From assembly GCA_020852835.1 (NCBI GenBank), contig JADZAC010000057.1, positions 1 to 41,994 on the forward strand: DNA of 41,994 nt, in the 5' to 3' direction. Every line of letters begins with the position of its first letter. The first letter of the stretch is position 1. Source of the stretch: Flavobacteriales bacterium (lineage in GTDB: Bacteria; Bacteroidota; Bacteroidia; Flavobacteriales_F; PHOS-HE28). Made by a program: the position numbers and the translations under genes. This document shows positions 23,806 through 30,716 of this stretch, piece after piece. The notes beneath the pieces are model-generated. The model was not told the DNA's origin, searched no databases, and worked only from the letters and a program-made list of their open reading frames with translations.

Positions 23806-23942
23806 GCGTTGATCGCCGGAGCTTGACGTAGGCGAGGGGCAAAGATCGGGCGATCGGAGGTTGATAGGGTGCGCATCTGCACATTGGCCCTGAAGGTGCT
23901 GCGCTCCTTCCTGCGACTGCCCACAGGCGGAAGCGCGAGCGC

Positions 23943-24128
23943 CTTGCTGGCGCGGAGGCCGAACTGCTCCAATCCCTGGAGAAGGGGTACAGCTACAAGA
24001 TGATCGCCTCGGCACTCTTCATCAGCTTGGCCACCGTGCGATCGCACGTCCGCAACATCTATGCGAAGCTGCACGTGAACTGCGGGCGAGAAGCGGTGGT
24101 GGTGGCGCTGCGCGACAAGATCGTGTAG
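23943..24128 (+). pseudogene. remnant of a LuxR/NarL-type response regulator (HTH end only)
   Basis: The frame read here encodes about 61 residues up to a TAG, with the pattern of a LuxR HTH: AELLQSLEKGYSYKMIASAL, then FISLATVRSHVRNIYAKL, then HVNCGREAVVVALRDKIV. These correspond to the scaffold and recognition helices and the closing helix of the domain. Upstream the frame is open into the divergent region of gldA, but no receiver domain or likely start codon exists there. It is the 3' end of a lost regulator gene. The helices are well kept, so the loss may be recent, or a short HTH-only protein may start at the ATG at 24000. Confidence 0.7.
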
Positions 24129-24159
24129 CTGGCGCACGCCTTTCTGCGGGAGGCATGTC

Positions 24160-24167
24160 CATCTTTG
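24160..24167 (+). promoter_or_regulatory. -7 box of rsgA
   Basis: CATCTTTG matches TAnnTTTG except for the first base. The ATG at 24174 follows after 6 nt, the same spacing as in nfu, pointing to a leaderless transcript. This also argues against the TTG start at 24165, which lies inside the box. Confidence 0.5.
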
Positions 24168-24173
24168 TGCCCC

Positions 24174-25217
24174 ATGCCCACCGGCCTCCTCATGCGCTCC
24201 ACCGGCAGCCGCTACCAAGTGCGCGGCGAGGATGGCGTGCTGCATGACTGCATCGCCAAGGGCAAGCTGCGCATCAAGGGCTACACCAGCACCAACCCGT
24301 TGGCCGTGGGCGATCTGGTGGAATTTGAACCCGCCGCGGAACTGGTGGGAAAAGAGCTGGTGGGCACCATTACCAAGCTGCACGAGCGGCGCAATTACTT
24401 GGTGCGCAAGGCGGTGAACCTCTCGCACCACAAGCATGTCATCGCAAGCAACATGGACCAGTGCATGGTGCTGGTGACCGTGGCGCGGCCCTTCACCTCG
24501 TTCGGCTTCATCGACCGGGTGCTGGTGACCGCCGAGGCCTACGAGATCCCCCCGGTGCTGGTATTCAACAAAGTGGACGACCTGAACGATGATGAGCTGG
24601 GCCTCTTGGCGGAATACGAAGACGTGTACCAATGCGCGGGCTATCGTACGTTGATCACTTCCGCTTTGAAGGGTACCGGCGTGGAAGAACTGAAGGAACT
24701 CCTTGAAGGCAAGGTTTCGTTGTTGGTAGGGCATAGTGGCGTGGGGAAAAGCACACTGGTGAATGCCATTGACGCTGCACTGGACCTGCATACGTGGGAG
24801 GTGAGCGCCAGCACGGAAAAAGGGCAGCATACCACTACGGCAGCGCAGATGTTTGAGGTGCAGTTGTCAGTTGATCGTTCGGAGTTCGTAGGGCGTAGTT
24901 CGGAGGGCGGGCATCCGGGGAGCCCTATGAACCACGAACTACGCCCTACGAACTCATCTTCCACCTTCATCATAGACACCCCCGGCGTAAAAGGATTCGG
25001 CTTAGTGGACCTGGAACAGGAGGTGATCGTGGACCAATTCCCCGAGTTCTTCCGCCTGAAAGGCCAGTGCCGCTTTGGCAATTGCAAGCACATGAACGAA
25101 CCGGGTTGCGCGGTGCTTAAGGCGGTGGAAAGTGGCACCATTGCGGCCAGCCGGTACAACAGCTACTTGGACATGGTGGAAGGCGTGGATGAGGAGAGCA
25201 GCTACCGCACCGGTTGA
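24174..25217 (+). CDS. rsgA: ribosome small-subunit GTPase RsgA with in-frame insertion
   Basis: This 347-residue GTPase acts in late 30S maturation. An N-terminal OB fold (about 5-75) precedes a circularly permuted G domain: G4 NKVD at 132-135, G1 GHSGVGKST at 186-194, G2 threonines at 220-222 (GQHTTTAAQ) and G3 DTPG at 268-271. The zinc site is Cys299, Cys304, His306, Cys312. Between G2 and G3, where RsgA normally needs only a short turn after the MFEV strand, about 33 extra residues (roughly 230-262) are encoded by a palindromic repeat. The frame is kept, so the protein is probably made; the site, beside switch II, could affect GTPase cycling. The start is set by the -7 box 6 nt upstream. 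Confidence 0.93.
   Translation: MPTGLLMRSTGSRYQVRGEDGVLHDCIAKGKLRIKGYTSTNPLAVGDLVEFEPAAELVGKELVGTITKLHERRNYLVRKAVNLSHHKHVIASNMDQCMVLVTVARPFTSFGFIDRVLVTAEAYEIPPVLVFNKVDDLNDDELGLLAEYEDVYQCAGYRTLITSALKGTGVEELKELLEGKVSLLVGHSGVGKSTLVNAIDAALDLHTWEVSASTEKGQHTTTAAQMFEVQLSVDRSEFVGRSSEGGHPGSPMNHELRPTNSSSTFIIDTPGVKGFGLVDLEQEVIVDQFPEFFRLKGQCRFGNCKHMNEPGCAVLKAVESGTIAASRYNSYLDMVEGVDEESSYRTG
24882..24955. repeat. 21-nt perfect inverted repeat inside rsgA
   Basis: The arms 24882-24902 and 24935-24955 are exact complements and contain GTTCGTAGGGCG and GTAGTTCG. The loop is 32 nt. A CAGTTGTCAGTTG unit of the other repeat type lies just before (24861-24873). The whole insertion, about 99 nt, is a multiple of three and free of stops in the rsgA frame. 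The mRNA should form a strong hairpin here. Confidence 0.85.
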
Positions 25218-25248
25218 AGCATTCGGTCGGAACACTGAAACTGAACCT

Positions 25249-25256
25249 TATCTTTG
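25249..25256 (+). promoter_or_regulatory. -7 box of the DUF433/DUF5615 pair
   Basis: TATCTTTG is a full match to TAnnTTTG and ends 7 nt before the ATG at 25264, again a leaderless-type spacing. It lies in the 46-nt gap after rsgA, so the pair has its own promoter. Confidence 0.6.
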
Positions 25257-25263
25257 AAGAACG

Positions 25264-25497
25264 ATGTTGGATTGGCGCGACCATATCACTTCAGACCCGA
25301 AGGTCATGCTGGGGAAACCTTGCTTCCGGGGGACGCGTGTACCGGTATACTTGATCTTGCAAAAGATCGCCTTCGGGGAACGCCATGAAGATCTCTTGAA
25401 AGGCTACCCTGGACTTACGGAGCAAAGTATTCAAGCTGCCCAGTTGTTCGCTGTTGATGCGGTCAACAACGACATCGTTTATCCTGCGGTCCCATAG
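25264..25497 (+). CDS. DUF433-family antitoxin-like protein
   Basis: This 77-residue protein has the DUF433 pattern: an N-terminal strand with ITSDPKVMLGKPCFRGTRVPV, then VYLILQKIAFGERHEDLLKGYPGLTEQSIQAAQLFA, a winged-HTH-like fold. DUF433 proteins are commonly encoded just before DUF5615 PIN-like proteins and are taken as antitoxins that bind both the toxin and their own promoter. Here the DUF5615 gene follows after 9 nt. The gene has its own promoter and so should be autoregulated. No experiment is implied by the sequence itself. Confidence 0.85.
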   Translation: MLDWRDHITSDPKVMLGKPCFRGTRVPVYLILQKIAFGERHEDLLKGYPGLTEQSIQAAQLFAVDAVNNDIVYPAVP

Positions 25498-25506
25498 TGC
25501 TGCCTG

Positions 25507-25845
25507 ATGAACTTCGTCGCGGATGATATCATCCACGCGTTGCGTTCAGCAGGCCATAACGTAAGGGACATCCACGAAACCGATCTTGGTGCCCCGGATG
25601 TCCGTGTACTTGGGATTGCACATGGAACCAACACGGTTCTGATCACGGAGGACAAGGACTTTGGAGACTTGGTCTTCGCCAGCAATTCACCACATTCGGG
25701 CGTGCTGTTGATCAGGCTTGACGGGTTCCCTCCACCGGACAAGGTTGCCCGCGTGATGATGGTGCTTGGGCATCACATCAATGAATTGCAAGGGGCATTC
25801 ACCGTGCTTGACAAGAACAAGGTGAGGATCAGGAAGCACCCTTGA
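25507..25845 (+). CDS. DUF5615 PIN-like toxin-like protein with shortened N-terminus
   Basis: This 112-residue protein has the DUF5615 pattern: MNFVADDIIHALRSAGHNV, the acidic TVLITEDKDFGDLVF with the conserved Asp cluster, and SGVLLIRLDGFPP. PIN-like proteins of this type are proposed ribonucleases in toxin-antitoxin pairs with DUF433 partners. Family members usually begin with something like MKFLADEN and several residues before the first helix; here the helix follows MNFVAD at once, so about four or five residues that hold a second conserved polar position seem to be missing. The remaining Asp residues are intact. It may be weakened or inactive. It ends 23 nt from the convergent nifU-like gene. 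Confidence 0.8.
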   Translation: MNFVADDIIHALRSAGHNVRDIHETDLGAPDVRVLGIAHGTNTVLITEDKDFGDLVFASNSPHSGVLLIRLDGFPPPDKVARVMMVLGHHINELQGAFTVLDKNKVRIRKHP

Positions 25846-25868
25846 CCTGCGCGGCAAGCTGCGGAAAT

Positions 25869-26135
25869 TCACACCACCGCCTCCACCTTCACCACCTCGG
25901 GTGCAGCACGCTTAATGGCCTCTTCCACGCCGGCCTTCATGGTCATGGCCACCATGGAGCAGGTGCTGCATGCACCGTGCAGCCTAACACGGACAACTCC
26001 GTCTTTGGTCACCTCCTCCAAGGAGATGTCGCCACCATCCGCTTCCAGAAAAGGGCGGATCTCCGTAAGGGCCTGGTTGATGCGCTCCTTGGTCCGTGCC
26101 AAGGTCCGTATGCCGGTGGGGGAAGAGGTTTCCAT
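25869..26135 (-). CDS. small NifU-domain iron-sulfur protein
   Basis: This 88-residue protein is a single NifU C-terminal domain: RINQALTEIRPFLEADGGDISLEEV, then HGACSTCSMVAMTMKAGVEEAI with Cys56-x-x-Cys59, ending in VKVEAVV. It should carry or transfer an Fe-S cluster in the cytoplasm. Its ATG shares one base with the stop of mrp (TAATG), so the two are translationally coupled and probably work together. This gene order is common in Bacteroidota. It differs strongly from Nfu at 10580, which has an extra N-terminal domain, so it is not a recent duplicate. Confidence 0.9.
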   Translation of the reverse strand: METSSPTGIRTLARTKERINQALTEIRPFLEADGGDISLEEVTKDGVVRVRLHGACSTCSMVAMTMKAGVEEAIKRAAPEVVKVEAVV

Positions 26136-27274
26136 TACTTGACGACCAGTTCCTCAGCGGGATTGGACAGTTTGCCTGCCGGGGTTGCTTCCAACCCGGC
26201 CAAGATCTGCTGCATGGCGTCCACCAGCGGCTTGAACGCCTGTGCGGCGGGCGTATCCCCTTGCAAGACGGCCGGGCGCCCCACATCGGCGGCCTCGCGC
26301 ACACTTTGCACCAACGGCACCTCGGCCAGAAGGGGCACCTTCAATTCCTCCGCCAGTTTGGCCGCTCCGCCCTTCCCGAAAATGTACTGGCGGTCCTGCT
26401 CAGGGGTGTCCTGCAGCGTACGTCCTTCTGCGCCTTGCGCAGCCGTAAACCAGGACATGTTCTCCACGATGCCGAGCACCGGCACGTTGATGCTGGGCAG
26501 TTGGAAGAGGCCTACGCCCTTGCGGGCATCTATGAGGGCCACGGGCTGCGGGGTGCTTACCACGATGGCACCGCTCAGCGGCACGGCTTGCACCAGGGAA
26601 AGGTGGATATCGCCGGTGCCGGGCGGCAGGTCCACGAGCATCACGTCCAAATGGCCCCAGTCGGCATCCTTGAAGAGCTGGTCCAAGGCCTTGCTGGCCA
26701 TGGGCCCGCGCCATGCGAGGGCCTGGCTGGGGTCGGCAAAGAAGCCGATGCTGAGCATCTGCACGCCGTGGCTTTCCACGGGCACGATCAGGTTCTTGCC
26801 GTCCACCTGCTTCACCCGGGGTTTCTCCTGTTGCACATCGAACATCATGGGCATGCTGGGCCCGTAAATGTCGGCATCCACCAGGCCCACCTTGAGGCCG
26901 CGCTGGGCCAGGCCCACCGCCAGGTTCGCCGTGATGGTGCTCTTGCCCACGCCGCCCTTGCCGCTGGCCACGGCCACGATGTGCTTCACGAAGGGCAGCA
27001 CCTTGCGCAAGCCGCCGCGCGCGCCGCTGATGGGCCGCACGCTCACATGCACCTTCACTTCGTTGCCCAAGGCTTGCTTCACCTGAAAGACCACGGCCTC
27101 CTCCATGCGTTTGCGGCTGTGCATGGCCGGGTTGCTCACTTCAACGATGATGCTGATCGCGTCTTCATCGATGACCACCTCCTGCACGAGGTCCAGCTCC
27201 ACGATGTCCTTTTTAATATCGGGTTCAATGACCTTGCTGAGCGCTTGGTAGAGGGCTTCTTCCGTGATCTTCAT
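26135..27274 (-). CDS. mrp: Mrp/ApbC-family P-loop ATPase, iron-sulfur cluster carrier
   Basis: This 379-residue protein has an N-terminal MIP18/DUF59 domain (about 3-85) and a MinD-like ATPase domain: deviant Walker A ASGKGGVGKSTITANLA near 103-119, DADIYGPSMP, and LVDLPPGTGDIHLSL. ApbC/NBP35-type proteins bind and transfer [4Fe-4S] clusters. The Cys-x-x-Cys seen in some family members after ENMSWF is absent; instead there are about ten extra residues (TAAQGAEGRTLQDTPEQDR) before YIFGKGG. The downstream NifU-domain gene overlaps its stop. The ATG at 27274 lies 7 nt after a perfect -7 box. Confidence 0.93.
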   Translation of the reverse strand: MKITEEALYQALSKVIEPDIKKDIVELDLVQEVVIDEDAISIIVEVSNPAMHSRKRMEEAVVFQVKQALGNEVKVHVSVRPISGARGGLRKVLPFVKHIVAVASGKGGVGKSTITANLAVGLAQRGLKVGLVDADIYGPSMPMMFDVQQEKPRVKQVDGKNLIVPVESHGVQMLSIGFFADPSQALAWRGPMASKALDQLFKDADWGHLDVMLVDLPPGTGDIHLSLVQAVPLSGAIVVSTPQPVALIDARKGVGLFQLPSINVPVLGIVENMSWFTAAQGAEGRTLQDTPEQDRQYIFGKGGAAKLAEELKVPLLAEVPLVQSVREAADVGRPAVLQGDTPAAQAFKPLVDAMQQILAGLEATPAGKLSNPAEELVVK

Positions 27275-27281
27275 GGCGGTG

Positions 27282-27289
27282 CAAAGTTA
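27282..27289 (-). promoter_or_regulatory. -7 box of the mrp-nifU operon
   Basis: On the minus strand TAACTTTG fully matches TAnnTTTG, and the ATG of mrp starts 7 nt later, so the mRNA should be leaderless or nearly so. The 175-nt gap to the methyltransferase gene holds nothing else I can support. Confidence 0.65.
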
Positions 27290-27449
27290 CCGTAGTTGGA
27301 GGTGGAGAGGATGAGAATGGTCAGGGGCGGCCGCCAAGAGCGGGCGCTGGAGCGGCATCGATGGGGTTCCCTTCATTTCACAAGCCGGTCTGTCCTTGGG
27401 GCCGGGCACTGCGGCAGGCATTTGCCCAAGTGGCGCAGTGTGCCGCTGT

Positions 27450-28289
27450 TCAGCGCTTTCGCGCCACGATCGCAATGGCCTTCATGGATGGCCCGTAACG
27501 GCGGAACACCTTGCGCATCTCCAGAATGCGCCGCCGCGCCTTGCCGTGGACAAGGATGTTCCATGTGATCAACAACGTGCGCAAGAAGCCTTCATCATCG
27601 ATGATGCGCGCGGTTTCCAGCAGGTGCATGGGGTTTGTCATCACGCATTCCACCGCGAACCCTTCGGCTTCCAACATGGCCGTCCACTCGGCACGGGTGA
27701 GCGGCCGTGCGTTCACTTTGATGGTGGTGGCCAAGTCGTGCTGCACCTGCTTTTTGGCTTCCGCAGGCATGGAATCGGGCGTCAATGCGATCTCGTGTAT
27801 GCCGTAGAGCCCTCCGGGGCGCAACAGTCGGTGCGCCTCGCGGATGATCTCCGCCTTGCGGTGGTCCGCCTGCATGGTGAGCATGGCCTCGCCGTAGACC
27901 TTGTCCGCGCTGCCGCTTGACAGCGGGCTGCAACATGCATTGCCAATGACGATCTCGCGCTTCGGCCCCTTGATCTTTTTCCGCAGGATGCCCGCCGCCT
28001 CCTCGTTGAGTTCCACACCGGTGTAGCTCCGGGGGTTCTTGCCCAAGGTGATCGCCGCCGTGAAGCCCAGGCCGGGTGCGAACTCCACCACGTCATCGGA
28101 GGTGGAGACCTGCAGCTTCTCCAGCAGGCCCAAGGTGAGTTCCTTGCCGCCGGGCCGCAGTACCTTCTTGCCCATCTTGGCCAGCAGCCAATGGCCCTGT
28201 TCGGCATTCAAATGCTGGTTTGCCGTTGAGCGGTGCCCGGCAGGTGTTGGCCGGGTCTCAACAACTTCAGGTTCCATGATCTCTTGCAT
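27450..28289 (-). CDS. class I SAM-dependent methyltransferase
   Basis: This 279-residue protein has the Rossmann methyltransferase pattern: motif I VVEFAPGLGFTAAITL (about 67-82), acidic strand 2 YTGVELNEEA, and LRPGGLYGIHEIAL as motif III. A Cys pair in IGNACCSPLSSGSADKVYGEAML stands where motif II is expected. The C-terminal third is helical and basic (LITWNILVHGKARRRILEMRKVFRRYG). The substrate cannot be told; the motifs fit the UbiE/Methyltransf_11 type. The ATG at 28289 is preferred over the long upstream frame, which runs through low-complexity GC-rich DNA; a second ATG lies four codons later. It appears to be a single-gene unit. Confidence 0.8.
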   Translation of the reverse strand: MQEIMEPEVVETRPTPAGHRSTANQHLNAEQGHWLLAKMGKKVLRPGGKELTLGLLEKLQVSTSDDVVEFAPGLGFTAAITLGKNPRSYTGVELNEEAAGILRKKIKGPKREIVIGNACCSPLSSGSADKVYGEAMLTMQADHRKAEIIREAHRLLRPGGLYGIHEIALTPDSMPAEAKKQVQHDLATTIKVNARPLTRAEWTAMLEAEGFAVECVMTNPMHLLETARIIDDEGFLRTLLITWNILVHGKARRRILEMRKVFRRYGPSMKAIAIVARKR

Positions 28290-28474
28290 GTGGATGTTAT
28301 TTAGAACAATTCCAAACAAGGGTACGGCATGGTTCCATTGAACAAGCTGACGGATGTCAGTTGCGCGGCAAAGCCGCGGCCATGGCGGCGCGGCAGAAGG
28401 CGGATCGCGGGCACGCGCATGGGCGGCAGCAGCAGGTCGCACCTCCGGCCGGGACCCGATCACTATCAAAGATC

Positions 28475-28505
28475 GACGGGCCCCGGCGCAGCGCCGGGGC
28501 CCGTC
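28475..28505 (-). terminator. strong hairpin after the PorE-like gene
   Basis: A perfect 15-nt inverted repeat (GACGGGCCCCGGCGC) with one central base can form a very stable hairpin 17 nt beyond the stop of the last gene of the adhesin operon. The T run after it on the minus strand is weak (ATCTTTGA). It is best read as the operon terminator. Confidence 0.7.
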
Positions 28506-28521
28506 CCTCCATTCCCTACCC

Positions 28522-30711
28522 TTACTTCGAGAGCACCTTGAACTCCGTGCGGCGATTGGCTTGGTGCTGTTCGTCAGTGCACTTGGTGCACTCGCACAAT
28601 TCCACCGGCTTGGTTTCGCCGTAGCCTTTGTAAGTGAGGCGTTCTTGGGCGATACCTTGTTTGATCAGGTATTCCACGGCACTCTTGGCCCGTTTCTCGG
28701 AAAGCGAGAGGTTGTACGCGTCCTTGCCGCGGCAATCCGTATGGGAGCTCAGCTCGATCTTCACCGTGGGGTTGTCGTTGAGCGATTGCACCAGTTTGTC
28801 CAGCTCCGCCGCGGCGTCGGCCCGGATGCTCCACTTGGCCAGGTCGTAGTAGATGTTGTCCAAGCGCACTACCTGGTCCACTTGGAGCGGCACCATGTAC
28901 AGGTCCGTGTGGATCACCGTGTTGGCCCTGCCACGGGTGGAGATGCGCGTGCTTTGTTTGAAGAACCCGTCGCGGTCGGCCGTGATGCGGTAACTGCTTT
29001 CCGCCTGCAGGGCAAACTGGTAGTGGCCATCCGGGCCGGTGTACATTTCTTCCCTCGCGTTGCCTTGGGCGTCCATGAGCACCACCCGGACGCTATCCAT
29101 GGGCTGTTTGGTATCGGCGTGGTAAACGATGCCTTCCGCACCGTAGTCATACTTCTCCAGTTGGAGCACCACGCGGTCCAGGTCGTCCTGTTCGCTGTTC
29201 ACCGATACGGTTCCTTGGCGGTAACCGTTGCGGTTGGCCGAGAGGATGTACTTGTCGCTGTAAGGCAGTTCGATGGTATACCGCCCGCCGGGAAGCATTT
29301 CCACCTTGGCCCCTTCGATGAACTGGCCTTGGGCATCGCGAACGTCCAACAGGGCGCCCTCCACCGGCGTTTGGGCCAGCTTGTCCAGGATGACACCCTG
29401 GATACGGATGCGCGGAGGGTGCACCGTGCAGCCGTACACGTCCATGCTGCCCGCGCCACCGGGGCGGTCGCTGGCGAAAAAGCCGGTGCTGTCGTCGGCG
29501 AGCAGCACCAGGCCATTGTCGTTGTACGGCGTGTTCACCGGGCGGCCCAGGTTGAACACACGGCCCGGGCCGTTGGCGGTGAGGCGCACGGAAAAGATAT
29601 CGTACCCCCCTAGGCCAGGATGCCCGGTGCTGCTGAAGTAGAGCGTGCTGTCGGCCGACAGGAAAGGATACATCTCGCTGCCCGGGGTGTTCACCTTGCC
29701 GCCCATGTTGACGGGAACGCCCCACTCGCCGCTGATATCGTCGCTGTACCAAATGTCCGTACCGCCACGGCCCCCGGGCCGGTCGCTGACAAAGAAGAGC
29801 CGCTTGCCATCGGGTGAGAGGCTGGGCTGGCCCAGGTTGTGTTCGGGATCGTTGTGGCTGAAAGGCACCAACGGGCCCCATTCCGGCTGGCCGAACTCGC
29901 CCGGCCTGATGTCCGAGTAGTAAATGCCCAACTTCACCTCGCCGTTGGAGGCCTTGACCAACTTGCCGTAGAGGTAGTTGTCCCGCGTGAAATACAGGCG
30001 TTGCCGCACGGAGTCGAAGGTGGCCGTGCCATCGTGGAAGCGGCTGTTGATGTCCCTGCGCATCACCATGGGATCGGTGGCGGTCTCTCCCTTCAACAGG
30101 GCGGAATACAGGTTCAGGAAGGGTTCCCGGTCCCATTTGTACTTTGATCTTCCACCCGCCCCTTCGCCCCGAGCGCTGCTGAAGAGCAGGAGGTCCTGCA
30201 TAACAGCCGGGGCCAGGTCCGCCTCGGCAGAGTTGATGGGCAGGGTTCGCACGGCATTTTTGGTGCTGTCGCGCCCGAGCTGCTCGAAGAAATCGCCACG
30301 CTTGATGTAGGGTTTCACCCACTCATCCTCAGGCGCGTGCTCCGAGTAGGTGCGGTACCAAGCGAGTGCATCCTCGTACTTGCCTTGCGCACGCAATTGT
30401 TCGGCATAGCCGAACAGGTCGTCCGGTGCCGGATCCCCCGTGCCGATGAGGGATTTGTAGGTGGCTGCGGCCTTGGCATGGTCGCCCAGCTTCTTGTAGG
30501 CAAAGGCGAGGTTGCGGTAGTCGGCAGGCTGCGCTTGCTTGCCGGCCACGATGTCCTCGTACACTTTGGCCATGTTGGCATAGTCGAACACCGCCGCATA
30601 CTGGTCGGCCATGCGGTGCTTGAAAGTTTGCGCATGCACGGGCGCCGATGCCAGCAGCAGGATCAGCATCCATGCCGGGCGCATCTTGTACGGAGTTGGG
30701 CTGCGGTGCAT
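28522..30711 (-). CDS. PorE-like OmpA-family protein of the T9SS (TPR, propeller, CRD, OmpA)
   Basis: This protein of up to 729 residues has a signal peptide (MRPAWMLILLLASAPVHA, from Met10). TPR-like helices follow (about 30-145), then a PD40/WD40-type propeller (about 165-430, with LGQPSLSPDGKRLFFVSDRPGG and GGYDIFSV), carboxypeptidase-regulatory-like segments (about 435-610), and an OmpA domain (about 615-729). The last has the peptidoglycan-binding pattern SHTDCRGKDAYNLSLSEKRAKSAVEYL. This domain order is that of PorE (PG1058) of P. gingivalis, which anchors the T9SS to the cell wall. Unlike that lipoprotein, I see no lipobox Cys here. It follows the PorP/SprF gene by 5 nt and is the last gene of the adhesin operon. 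Confidence 0.85.
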   Translation of the reverse strand: MHRSPTPYKMRPAWMLILLLASAPVHAQTFKHRMADQYAAVFDYANMAKVYEDIVAGKQAQPADYRNLAFAYKKLGDHAKAAATYKSLIGTGDPAPDDLFGYAEQLRAQGKYEDALAWYRTYSEHAPEDEWVKPYIKRGDFFEQLGRDSTKNAVRTLPINSAEADLAPAVMQDLLLFSSARGEGAGGRSKYKWDREPFLNLYSALLKGETATDPMVMRRDINSRFHDGTATFDSVRQRLYFTRDNYLYGKLVKASNGEVKLGIYYSDIRPGEFGQPEWGPLVPFSHNDPEHNLGQPSLSPDGKRLFFVSDRPGGRGGTDIWYSDDISGEWGVPVNMGGKVNTPGSEMYPFLSADSTLYFSSTGHPGLGGYDIFSVRLTANGPGRVFNLGRPVNTPYNDNGLVLLADDSTGFFASDRPGGAGSMDVYGCTVHPPRIRIQGVILDKLAQTPVEGALLDVRDAQGQFIEGAKVEMLPGGRYTIELPYSDKYILSANRNGYRQGTVSVNSEQDDLDRVVLQLEKYDYGAEGIVYHADTKQPMDSVRVVLMDAQGNAREEMYTGPDGHYQFALQAESSYRITADRDGFFKQSTRISTRGRANTVIHTDLYMVPLQVDQVVRLDNIYYDLAKWSIRADAAAELDKLVQSLNDNPTVKIELSSHTDCRGKDAYNLSLSEKRAKSAVEYLIKQGIAQERLTYKGYGETKPVELCECTKCTDEQHQANRRTEFKVLSK

Positions 30712-30716
30712 CTGTT

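Noticed and set aside
27296..27449. Small plus-strand gene between mrp and the methyltransferase
   Set aside because: The frame has no family features and runs antisense into the methyltransferase gene.
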